NCBI RefSeq assembly: GCF_042477335.2
Contig: NC_091262.1
Location: forward strand, 70,976,001-71,040,000
Reading direction: 5' to 3'
Origin: Ovis canadensis
Taxonomy: Eukaryota > Chordata > Mammalia > Artiodactyla > Bovidae
DNA: 64,000 bases
A model generated the notes under the pieces. The model saw nothing but the letters and a program-made list of their open reading frames with translations, did not search any database and was not told the DNA's origin. The position numbers were made by a program, and so were the translations under genes. Shown one piece after another: positions 1-11,700 of the stretch (its first letter is position 1; every line of letters starts with the position of its first letter).

Positions 1-3000
1 GTCCGCCCCCACATACCCATCTGATGACCTTGTCATTGGAATAAGTTTATGAGGCGTTTGTGTTTTCTGCCTCTAGTGTCAGCAGTGTTTCTTTTTCTGG
101 CCCTCTACTCACTTTTTACAAAATGAATAGAGTGTCATAAATATCCAGATCATTGCACAAGCCTGCTCTTCAGACAGAGATGATGGTGCTGAAATGGGGT
201 TATTGACTCACAAGCTCAGCACCATGTGATCGCCCAGAACGTTTGCTCCTGAGCTGATGTAAGAAAGTCTGAGCTTGGCCTTGGAAAAGCCAGCGTTCAA
301 AAGGGTTCTGTAGGTAGAAGCTTGGGGCCACAGATTTAACACAGGGAGCGGTTCACTAAACTGTGTGCAGTTAATTCTTCTCAGCGCAAAAGGAATCTAG
401 AGAAAGCAGGTTAGACTTGCAGAGGTTCTCAGACATGTTTGCAGTGCGTATATGTTTTATATTTCTGAAATATGTTTAAAAAGAGAATATGTGCTATAAC
501 TCTTCCAAGCTGGCCTGTAACTTGCTTTTGCCTTTATGTTATACAATGAGAACTTTCCTAGTTGTCAAAAATCCATTGGAAAGTCTAGTTTGAATGATTG
601 TCTTAACAGCCCACCTTTGGGATGTCACAGAAACCATTCACCCACTGATCTCATCAGACTTTCTAGCCGTTTCCATGGCGTCTGGCACACTTGGCTGCCT
701 TTATTCATGCCCTCTTTGTTCCTGGGGTTCCTCAAGTGTGAAACCTTTGTCACATGTCCTCAGGGTCTAGAGCCCAGCACCTGGCCTGGCCAAGGCCCTC
801 TGAGGACTATAGGTGTGGATGCCTGGCAGGAGGCATCTCCAGTTGAGACATAGGAGGCCACAGGGCCGGCAGGACGTCAGCCAGAGTCTGGGGACAGCAC
901 ACAGGAGGAGTGGGCTTGGGCCCTTAGGGGAACTGTGGCCGCTGAGCCGAGGTTGGCCTGGTGCCACTAGGTGCAGACGCCCACGGCCGCACCAACCACT
1001 ATGGTTGCATGACAGCCTTCCGCTTCTCCCCTGGCCTTGGCATTCTGCAGAGAAAGTTACCTACTTCCTTTTTTCAAAAAAAAAAAAGGCATGAAGACCT
1101 TAGTTCCCTAACAGGCCCCCAGACCCCAGGGTGTAGCTCCTTGGGTCCCAGCTCTCCCACCTCTTGGAGCAGCCTTGGCTTTGAAGCCTCTGCCCTGTGG
1201 GGTGTAACCACCAGGCCTATCTGTGGGGCAGGGGAGCAGTTCCTAGTCACCCAGCCCCTGGACATATTTCCCTGAACCCCACTGTCTCTTCCACTCATGT
1301 AGAAAGGCAGATCTGAGCGGTGGAAAATGTGTTCTTTTTTCCTGTGTGATGCCCGCCCCGCCACTGCTGTCCCGAGGTGGGTGGTCTGGCTGGTGGTCCA
1401 TCACTTACTCAGCTCTTTGCTCTCCTTTTTGCCTTTCACCTCTCATTTTCTCACTTCTTTACTTCTTGTCTTTAGACACCCTCCCAGGCCCAGGATGAAA
1501 CCAGAGGACAGTCCTAGGGTTGGTCTGTCTCATCAGTGTGCACCAGGGTAGGGGAACCAGGGGAGTGTAGGCGTGGCCTGAAAGTGTCAGGAAAGTTCCA
1601 CCAAACTGGTGACATCTGACTCGGGTCTTGAAGGTTGAATAGGAAGGAGTTTGCCAGGTGGAAAGGGTGGGAAAAACATTCCAAGCAGAGGAAACATTAG
1701 CCAAGACCCAAAGGTGGAGCTGCCCATGGTGTGTTCAGGAAGGAGTGAGCAGCAGAGAGACTAGAGTGGAGATTCAGTAGGTGAAGGTGTAGAGGGTCAG
1801 ATCCCACAGGGGATGAATGCCAGGCTGAAGGCTCGAAAGTGATTCTGAACAAAGAGCAGTCAAGGGTCTATGATATGCCCAGCATAGAGCCGCCAGGAGT
1901 AGAATGGATTGGAGGCAGAGTGGGGACACGGAGGCAGGCTATTGCCATGATCTGGGTGAGCAGTAATGGGAGTGTCCAGGCACAGGTGGGCAGTTCTGTT
2001 GATTGCCTGCCCTGTGACTTGTACCTTCTCCCGAAGGAAGGGTCTTTCAGGAACTTGGAGGTGAGCCTTGGGAGCCTCAGCTCACCTATGGGGCTGCTGC
2101 CCAGTCCCTTCATCAGACTGGCTGCCTGCTTGCTCCTTGCTAGGAAGCCTTCCAAGAAGACTGTGCAAAGTACTCAAGAGCATGGACAGGTCACGGAGGG
2201 GTCAGTAGCTGCCCAAGAAAGCAAAGCACAAGGCACAGGCGGCTATGAGAAACAGTCCTCCCCCTCACCCCCATAGATGGTGGGAGAGCTTGAAGACACA
2301 CCCTCCCACGCCGGGCCCCCCATGTCCTCTGGGAGTGACTGGCAGGGGCCCACATTGGAAAGTCACATGAAAGTTTGTCATCTTTGATACAGTGGAGACA
2401 GCTGGCCAAAGCACTTCCAGACATGGGGTCTCTGTCCACGAAGGGGCTGCACCATGAGCCCTGCTCTGCTCCATCGCGATGGCCCCACCCCAGAGGGATG
2501 CACACGGCGCTCTCTCAGCATCTCAGCAGCGCTGCTGTCCTGGAATTACGCATCGCTCACCTGGATCGGGTTTCTATCTCCTTGGCTAGCAAGCTGGTGA
2601 ACACCCACATCCCTGAGAGTGCCCATCCCTTGGGATGAAAAACACACGCACACACAGCTGCCCTCGGCCATCTTGCAGTGTCTCCTTTCTTCCAGTGTTG
2701 AGAACCTGTTGTGTTCTTACCCCGACCCTGGCTCTGGGGTGTACGCCACCCCGCCCCTCACTCAGGCCAGAAGAGCAACAAGGATGGGAAGTGTCGCAAG
2801 TTCCTATGAAGGGCAGCCATGCGTGTAACACATGGGCCCAGCACTCGGCCTTCAGAACTGGTGCGACCTAGTTCACACCCCAGCTGCTTCATTCCCTGAC
2901 CTGGTGACCTTTCGTCTCTCTGGGTCCCTTATCTTCATCTGTCACATGGGGACAACCTGAGGACTTACAGCCGAGGCCTGTGGTCAGAGACCCTGAGACA

Positions 3001-4178
3001 GTCCCAGTAGAGCAAGCGGCCCACACACCCAGGATCCAGCTCATGTTTGTTCCTGGTATTGTCTTTGATGCTATTTTTGGTAATTTTCTTACTGATGACT
3101 CCTTCCCGGACGTAAAGAGCCTTGGGTGAGAGACTGGAGGCCTGGCCTCATTAACAAGGAATTGGCACTATCGATCTCTAAAATTAATAGCTTGGACAAG
3201 ACCTGGGTTCCCTACTGCTCTCCAGCAGAAGGGACTGCTTGAATGAGTTCGCAGTGACCTGCCAGCCCTCTGACCTTGTTCTCAAAATGTGCCCCTGGGG
3301 CCCTTCTTGGAGCATCCCAAGCTTTCATCAGCTTCTCCAGAGGGCTTGGTACCGAAAGGTCGGGACCTCCTATGATCTCGTCAGCCCCCAACTTGAACAT
3401 CCCGTGCCTCTTACCCAGAACAAGCCTGGCTCTGACCATCAGTACCTGGAGAGGGAAAGGCCTGCTCTGGTGGCCTCAGCCATGGGCTGAGTCAAGAGAA
3501 AGGCGTGTGCTGGGGACTCAGCAGTGCAAGAGCTCAAGCTCTCCGAGCTGAGGGCAAGTGGGCATTTTCCTGCTTTAGCAGCGAGATTGACCAGAGGTGG
3601 AATCATTTTGCAGTGGGCAGGCGTTTCCCCCCCTTGGATGGTCAGGTCTGAGCTCACTGGCCACCATCCATAATTCATTATTCCTGCTGTGACAACTGCA
3701 GTGGCCAAAACCAGGCCCAAAGTCCCTTCTCTGTTGGGACCCCATTCTAGATCTAGGAAGGTCTGGAGACTTGATTCCGAGCCCCCAACTGCTCAGCAAC
3801 GGGAGATCTGGACTTCGTCCACTCCATGCCCACACGTCCCTGCACCACAGGTCATGTGTGCCCCTCGGGCGGCTCTCACATGCCAGGGGACAGGACCGAG
3901 GCGCTGAGCCTATCGCCAGCACCGTCCTGGCCCCACCCCGGCACTGACACCGCAGGGGAGGACGGCGTGGGGCTTCCCCCTCCCGAGGCAGGAAGTGGTG
4001 GGAGAGGTTTAAAACAGTACAGGAGGGGAAAACAACCTTCCAGCGAGTGAAGCAAACACCTCGCTGCCGGCCCTCCCTCGGCCCTGCCCCCACACAGCCC
4101 GCAAAGACCACCCGGTGCGGTCCACGCAGGGGCCCGGCTTCAGGGACTGACCGCCTCTCCCTCTCTCTTCTCGGACAG
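1..4178 (+). other. RIN3: RIN3 intron upstream of the large proline-rich exon (partial)
   Basis: This stretch ends in a good polypyrimidine tract and AG acceptor at 4177-4178. No RIN3 exon was found in it: I looked for the residues that precede the large exon in human RIN3 (the LETIANLGL segment) and did not see them. The stretch 1590-2080 resembles an old mammalian interspersed repeat that is also seen at 6770-7560. Short poly(A) is at 1077-1087. No ruminant SINE is evident in the first 6.9 kb, in contrast with the rest of the window. Confidence 0.7.
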
Positions 4179-5753
4179 GCTTCTGGGACTCCTCGCTGAA
4201 CCCCCGGCGAGGAGGTGGGAGTCCAGCGGAAGCCCCAAGAGACCCAGCCCCCGGAGCGCCCCCCGCCTCCAGCCTCAAGTCCACCGCCCATCCCGAAAAC
4301 TGCTCGTGTGAAATCGAGCTATCCATAGGAAACGGCCGCCTGTGGTTTGTGAATCCGATCTTCATCGAGGACTGTGGCCGTGCCCCGCCGGCCGACCAGC
4401 CCCCCGCTGGAAACTGCCCCTCGCGCCCGGCGCCCCCCAGCTCTGACGCTACCTCACCCACCTCCCGGTGGGCCCCCCGCCGCCCGGCGCCCCCTCCCCC
4501 GCCACTCCCCCTGCACCCCCCGGGCTTCAGCCGGCCGCCTCCTGCTTCTCCTCCCTCTCCGGCCAGTCCTTTGCCCAGTTCTCCCCCGGCGGCGGCTCCC
4601 TCGCCTCCAGAGGCTCTTCCGCCCTCACCCCCAGGACCTGCCCCCCACTTGGCACCCCATGCCCCGGGCCCCCCGGAGCTTCCAAGCCAGCCACCCATGA
4701 CAGCCTGTGAGAGGCTCCCACGCCCCCTCACAGGCCTGGACCCTCTCAGGGAGGAAGAGATGAAGCCTGGGGCAGCCGCCAGCCCCTTGAAAGCCCCCGC
4801 TCCCCCAGTGGCCACGAAGAAGAGCCTCCCCACGGTTCCTCCCAGACGCCGCATCTCCGAGAAGGTCTCCCTGGAGGACCAGAGCGCAGGGAAGCCAGAC
4901 AGGGGGCCGGCCGCAGAGGGGGCCCCCGAGGGTCCTTACAGGGCATCCCCGCTCCGCCTGCCTCCCCAGCGGACCTCAGACAGCGCCGGGGACAGGCCTC
5001 GGAGAACCACAGAGCCAGGCCAGGAAGCGTCAGCCCAAGCCAGCAACCCGGGCAGCACGCCAGAGCCTCCAAGGACGATCCGACAAGCCCCAGTCCCGCC
5101 TCCCAGGAAGAAACGGGTCTCCCGGCAGCTGGCCTCTGTCCTCCCAACTCCCCTGGAGACTGCCGAGCTCTCCACAGCAGGGGAGGCCCCAGAGAAGCCC
5201 ACCTCTGGTCCCCACCAGGGAGAGATCCAAGGTCATGCCTCCCCCGCCGGGAGTAATCAGACCTCGCATGCCCCAGTAGGGGCCCGAGCCCAGAGCGCTC
5301 CAGAGTTCAAGGGCTCCCTGGCCTCCCTCTCGGACAGCTTGGGTGTGCCTGCCTCGGCCACTGACCAGGACTCATACTCGACCAGCAGCACGGAGGAGGA
5401 GCTGGATCAGTTTAGCAGCCCCGGCATGAAGAAGAAGCCGTCCATGATCCTGGGCAAGGCGCGCCACCGGCTGAGCTTTGCGAGCTTCAGCAATGTCTTC
5501 AATGCCTTCCTGTCCAACAACCGCAAGCTGTACAAGAAGGTGGTGGAGCTGGCCCAGGACAAGGGCTCGTACTTCGGCAACCTGGTGCAGGACTACAAAG
5601 TGTACAGCCTGGAGATGATGTCCCAGCAGACCTCCAGCACCGAAATGCTGCAGGAAATCCGCACCATGATGACCCAGCTCAAGAGCTACCTGCTGCAGAG
5701 CACCGAGCTCAAGGCCCTGGTGGACCCCGCCCTGCACACCGAGGAGGAGCTAG
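4179..5753 (+). CDS. RIN3: RIN3 large exon: proline-rich and RIN-homology region
   Basis: The 1575-bp exon starts after the AG at 4177-4178 and ends at a GT donor (5754-5755) that leaves one base, G, of a Glu codon. The translation opens with FWDSSLN and runs through NPIFIEDC at about residues 55-62, then a proline-rich stretch. Two SH3-type basic proline motifs are visible: PTVPPRRR at 4838-4861 and PVPPPRKKR at 5092-5118. A serine-rich patch with [11 protein letters not shown] precedes the conserved RIN-homology helix segment ([20 protein letters not shown], 5431-5490). The exon is very GC-rich and CpG-rich, which creates long chance frames on the opposite strand. In human RIN3 this corresponds to the single giant exon. 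The exon was called from splice sites, not from the internal Met at 4349. Confidence 0.96.
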
Positions 5754-8700
5754 GTCGGTCCCGGGCAGGGGCTGGGAGCGGGCGGGGGGTGGGGGTGGGG
5801 TTGCCGGGATGATCCCAGACAGTCCGCCCTCTCCGCGAATAACCCTTCTACTGCTCTGCCTCTTCCTTCAGAAGTCGGCTCACAGACCCAGATGGCCGGC
5901 CCCCACCTTCAGGATGCTCCTGGTTTCATTAGGGAGACAGTCGCCAGGAGCAATTAGCAGTCTAAGAAGCAGTAACATGAGGCTATTGAGGGCCAGAGGC
6001 CGTCTCCGCAGGAGACCTGGTGGCTTAAGATGAAGGGACCTGAGAGGGTACCTCTTGTTTTGCAGATGAGGGGAAAAGGCCTGGAAGGGAAAAACACTTG
6101 GCCAAGGTCACATAGGAGCCAGAAGCAGTGGGGAAGCTGACCGCAGGTCCCTGCCTCTTGAGTCACCACACCTCCAGCTGCAGAGGCTCCGAGGACTTGG
6201 AGGGACAGACAGGAGTGGGGTGAGGGAGGCAAGGGCAGCCATGCATTCTCCTGTTGGCGAGGCTGGAGAGGCAAAGGAGAAGAGGGAGGTTGTAGGATGA
6301 GGACCGAGACAGCCAGGACCCGCCCCAAACCCAGACATGAGCCAACTCTAGGCATGCCCTCTGCTGAGACTCAGTCATGGGAACAGAGGCTCTTCCCTCA
6401 CTCCCAGAGATGAGGCAGCTCAGGTGTCTCTCTACAGGGACAGGACTTGGGATCTCTGCTACCAGGACCAGTAGCCGAGACTCTCCCCACCCCCACCACC
6501 CCTCCCGCCCCAGGAATTGAGTAGAGCCAAAAAGACTTCCCAAGAATATTTCACTACTATCAGTCAAAGCTGAGCATTGCCTTGGTATCAGGTTGACCCG
6601 GGTTCAAATCCTTGCTCGGCCCCTAACTGTGACCTGCACCAGCAGAGCCTAAGTTGATCCATCTGTTGAGTGAGAATTATGACGTGTATGTTGCAGTGTT
6701 GTTAGATCAGAGATGACTAATCCTCACTGTACTAGCTGATCAGGATGCCTCCTGGATAAGATAGCGTTTGAACAGAGGAGGAATGAGCCATGCAGATAGC
6801 CATGTGCATTCCTCCAGGCAAAGGGAGTAGCAGGTGCAAAGGCCCTGAGGTAGAAGCAAACCTGGCAGGTTGGCAGAATAGCAGGAGGGCCGGGGTGGCT
6901 GGAGCAGCCTGAATACAGGGAGCAGGCAAGGTAATGAGTGAGAGGGGTCACAGGGTTAGATCACAGAGGGGCTTGTGGGCCATGGGAAAGACTTTGGCTT
7001 CTTTTGTGCATGAAAGAAAGAAAGACAGTGAAGTCGTGTCCAACTCTTTGCAACCCCGTGGACTGTAGCCCACCAGGCTCCTCTGTCCATGGGATTCTCC
7101 AGGCAAGAATACTGGAGTGGGTTGCCATTTGCTTCTCCAGGGGATCTTCCTGACCCAGGGATCGAACCTGGGTCTCCCACATTGCAGGCAGGTGCTTTAA
7201 CCTCTGAGACACCAGGGATTGGGGCAATTACAGGGTTCTGAGCACAGGAATATCATGATCAAACATAGCATAGCACGATTATGCTGGTTGCTCTGTTGCC
7301 GTTGCTGCTGTTAAGTCACGTCAGTCGTGTCCAACTCTGTGGACCCCACAGACGGCAGCCTACCAGGCTCCGCCGTCCCTGGTACTCTCCAGGCAAGAAC
7401 GCTGGAGTGGGTTATCATTGCCTTCTCCGTTGCTATGTTGAGTAAAGGACTAAAAGAAGCCACGGCAAGAGGCTGTTAACATAAGTCAAGTAAGAGATGA
7501 TGATGGCTCAGGTCCAGGTGGTAGCCAGGCAAATGATGAGAAATCAGGTTTTGGCTACACTGTATTTTTGAGACTAGAGGCAAATGGATCTGGTAACTGA
7601 AAAATACATATTAAGAATAACTCTACTGGGACTTCTTTGGCAGTCCAGGGGTTAAGACTCCATGCTTCCACTGCAGGGGGCACGGGTTTGATTTGTGGTT
7701 GGAAAATGAAGATCCTAACCTTGTGGTACAGCCAAATAATAATAACAATAATTATATATATATATATATAATATTTTAAAAAGAGTAACTCTTTTTTAAA
7801 TGTCAAGCATTTACTACATTTGACATTTTTTAAATGTCAAACATTTACTGGGCCCTCAGGCCCTCCAGGCACAGTTTCACAGCTTATAGAATGCACAACT
7901 CCCGTGTGAATAGGACCCTCTCAGATTGTTTACTAATAGGCAGCCCTATGAGAGTTAGATCTCTGCCAGGCCCCGTGGAAAGCATTAGGACACCACATAT
8001 GGGTCCTGGAGGGCCCCTGTGCCCTTAGCATTGTGCCTTTCTGCTGAATGTACTGCACAGTCTCACCTGGCAGAACTGCGGGCTGAACCTGCCAGGGCTG
8101 TGAATATGTCCTTCCAGGGACCAGGGATGGGGAAGCCACGCTGTTGGGCAACAAGGCCTGGGGGCGGGATCCCTGCCGCTGGTCTCCCCACCCCACCCTC
8201 TGTCTCTTACTTGCCTATAGAAGCCATTGTGGAGTCTGCCTTGTACAAGTGTGTCCTGAAGCCCCTGAAGGAAGCCATCTACTCCTGCCTGCATGAGATC
8301 CACAGCAAGGACAGCTCACTGCAGCAGCTCAAGGATAACCAGATGGTTATCCTAGCCACCACTACCACCGACCTGGGCGTGACCACCAGCGTGCCAGAGG
8401 TGCCCGTCATGGAGAAGATCCTGCAGAAGTTCGCCAGCATGCACAAGGCCTACTCGCCCGAGAAGAAGATCTCCATCCTGCTTAAGACCTGTAAGCTCAT
8501 CTACGACTCCATGGCCCTCGGCAACCCAGGTAGGTGGGCAGCCGGGAGGGGCCCTGGGCTGTGGGTTCTCTCTGGGTCCCTGTACCAATGATGCTATGTG
8601 TGGCTGTGACCCCTTCCCCTCAAGAACTCCAGAGCCATTGAGAGGCACGGGAGAAGCCGTCCCAGATTCAGAGATCTGTTAGGGTGGGAGTAGTGGAACT

Positions 8701-11700
8701 CCTGGGCACCTCTTGTGCTCCCTGGGAGCTGGGAGGAGTGCCGTGATTGGCAGCCACGCTGGAAGCAGGCAAGGAGTCCAGCCCACACTGTGCCTCTGTA
8801 TAAATCAGGCAAAGGCACTATCTTTGTTTCCTAGGGCTGCCGTGACAGAGTTCCACAGACTAGTGACTTAAACGACAGAAATGTGTTGGCCCACAGTTCT
8901 GGCGACTGGCATTTTTGAGATCAAGATATCAGCAGGGCCCTACTCCCTCTAAAGGCTGTAGGGAAGGATGTGTTCCAAGCCTTTCCTCTAGCTTCTGGGA
9001 GTTCTTGGCTTGTGACAGCATCACTCCAGCCTTTGCGTGGTGTGCTGTCTGTGCGTGTATCTGTGTCCAAATTTCCCCTTTTTATAAAGATGTCAGTCAT
9101 ACTGGATTAGGGGCCCACCCTCCTCCAGGATGACCTCATCTTAACTAATTATATCTGCAAAGACCTAATGTCCAAATAAGGTCCCCTGCACTGAGGCCTA
9201 GGTCTGCAACAAACGGATTATGAAAGAACGCAGTTCAGCCCTTAATGGCCACAGGAATCAGTTACAGAAATCAGTTGGGCATTTACCTTGATCTGGTTGG
9301 GTGCACCTGAGCTTGGTTGGGCTGGCTTGAGGGTCCATGTGAGGGGTCACTTGGAGGCTGGCTGGACTAAGATAGTCCTTCTTAAGTTTGGGTGGGTGAT
9401 TGGTTGTTGACGGGTCTGGAAAGGGGGTGACTGGGCCACATATTTCTAATTCTGCAGCAGGTTAGCCCAAGCGTGTGCCCAACGGTGGTAGTTGGGATCC
9501 AAGTGGGCAAGTGCAAAGTCTCCCGGTCTGGACTTGAACTAGCACAGTGCACAATGAACCATTTCACTGACTCACTGAGTCACAAGACCAGCCCAGATTT
9601 AAAGGGTGAGGAATTAGACTTCCCTTCATGCTGAGAAGAGCTGCAAAGGAACAAAGCAAGGGGTACAGATGTAGAGAAGGGAATCACTGGGTTCATTTAT
9701 AATCAGTTTACCACAGCGCTGCTCCCGGCAGACGAGGACAGGCATCACTGCACTGTGGTGCACACGTTAGTGAACAGAGTGTTGGCTGCATTTCATCCCC
9801 TGATTACCCCTTCAGCTTCATGTCCTTGTACAGTCAGCAACCTGTGTAACTATACACGACAGCCATGGAAAGGGAGAGTGGAAGGATTGTTACCTCTGTA
9901 GCCATACAGATGGGTTCAGATTCCTGATCTGTCACTTACTACCCATGTGACCTTGAATGATCTACTTAACTCCTTTATAGGACCCAGTTCCCTCATCTCT
10001 GGAAGCTGTTTTGCAAAGAGGTGAAACTCAGGCCCCTAACATTTCAGAAGCCACACTTGGTCACTTGTAAATATTAGAAATAACATGTGTAAAATGCCAG
10101 CCGGCCATACATGGTGCCTAGCGGGCTTGCCCAATGGTGGCTGTTTGAAGGGAGGGTTATCCATCTGTCTTGCAGAAGGGCAAGCCAGTATGGCCACAGA
10201 CCAACAGAAAGTGTGTGTGTGAGACTAGGGTATGGTGCAAGGTTATATCAGAGCTCTGAGCCTCAGTTTCCCCCATGTTAAATGGGCCCAACCACAATCA
10301 CTTTATGGGGCTGTTGTGGGAGTTAGATTAGCCTGCAGTTTGCATGCAGCTCAGAGGCTGGCACTTGACAAGGACAGTTACCTCCCTCCATCTGAACGCA
10401 TGTGGGCAGTCATTCTTCCTGCCGTGCTGGGGCTTGGGGCAAAGTCAGAGCCAAGGGCTCTACAGACCCTGAGATGTTATCAAGGAGGCAGCTTTGGGCC
10501 TGAAAAGGGCAGCTGCATCCTCAGCAAGTCCCCCGTTGACTCAGAAACCTTTAGCTTAAACACCCAGTTAATTGGCAGTGACTTCAAACACCGTGAGTTT
10601 TGCTGACAGTGAATTTACTTACTGAAAACTTAGCAGTGAGCAGGGAATGGGGGAGAAAAAAGCTAAGTGTGAGGGAGAAGAAAGACAGTTGCTAGAGAGA
10701 TGCAGTCAGAGTTCAGCCTGAGAAAGACAGAGCAGAACAAGGATGCTGAGAGCTTCCTTGCTGGCTGGGGTGGGGCTGGGGGTGCAGGGAGACGGGAATA
10801 TCTCTGCTGATTGAGAAGCCAGCTCCAGGCAGAAATTCAGGGCGGGGTCATGGCTCCGTGTGAAGAGTCCCCGCCGGAAACAGCTCCACCGGGAGCAGAT
10901 GGCTTTCTGTTCAGGTAGCCATCGCTGCCTGAGCACTGGCCACTGACCCAGTGGACTTTCCGTCTCCCCTGTGCCCTGAGCAGGGCTGGGCTGCCCCCCT
11001 CGGGGCCTCAGCCTCTTCACCTGGGAGGATGCAGGTGAAGAGAAGAGCAGGGATGTGGGGGGGGGGGTTCATTTATGGACACGGGTTTGAACCCAGCTTC
11101 GGTGCTGTAGGCTTGGACTTGAATCTCATGGGGCCTCTGCTTGTCTGTAAAATGTAGATGATACGACCTGCCTCTCAGGTTGCCATGCAGGGCATTGGGA
11201 GAGGACCTGGAAATCACCCAGATGGCTCAGGCTCCAAGGAGGTACTAATCTTCGAGAGCGTCCATTTTCTCACTTAACAAGGGGGCTGGGAACACCTCTC
11301 TCGGGACTGTGGTGAGGCTCAGATGCAACCAGATATGTATGTGAGCGTCCAGTGGATGAGAGGTTGCACGAATGGCTGCCTAGTCACCCGGTTCACCCAA
11401 AACGTGGAGGCTGAACCCACTCAGTGGTTTCCAAGCTGGGTTCCAGGAGGCACCCCAGGGGCCACTAAAGGGACATGAGGCTGGGTTTGACCCTGGGCAG
11501 CCCTGCTTGTCCCTGTTTTACACACAGGGTTCCATCTGGGATTCTGTTTGAAATAACCCATTCTGCTGCTAGACTTTTTCGTTTTTTTAAAAGAAAATCT
11601 TTCATTTGGAAATAATTCCAGACTTCAAAAACTTCAAGAGCAGGAATAATACATTAAAAGAGAAACATCCGCATACCCTTTGTGGACTGCTAATATCTTA

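Larger units (their letters stand above)
5754..8220 (+). other. RIN3: RIN3 intron with nested old and young repeats
   Basis: No gene is seen. It holds a MIR-like segment (about 6550-6690), an old mammalian repeat at about 6770-7560 split by two SINEs (7015-7220 and 7290-7432), a CHR-type SINE at about 7628-7740 and an AT microsatellite at 7752-7772. The acceptor AG is at 8219-8220. Confidence 0.7.

Noticed and set aside
4009-4854. 281-codon open frame on the minus strand opposite RIN3
   Set aside because: It lies opposite the GC-rich proline-coding exon; Gly/Arg/Ala-rich composition is the expected mirror of Pro codons, and no splice or homology support is seen.
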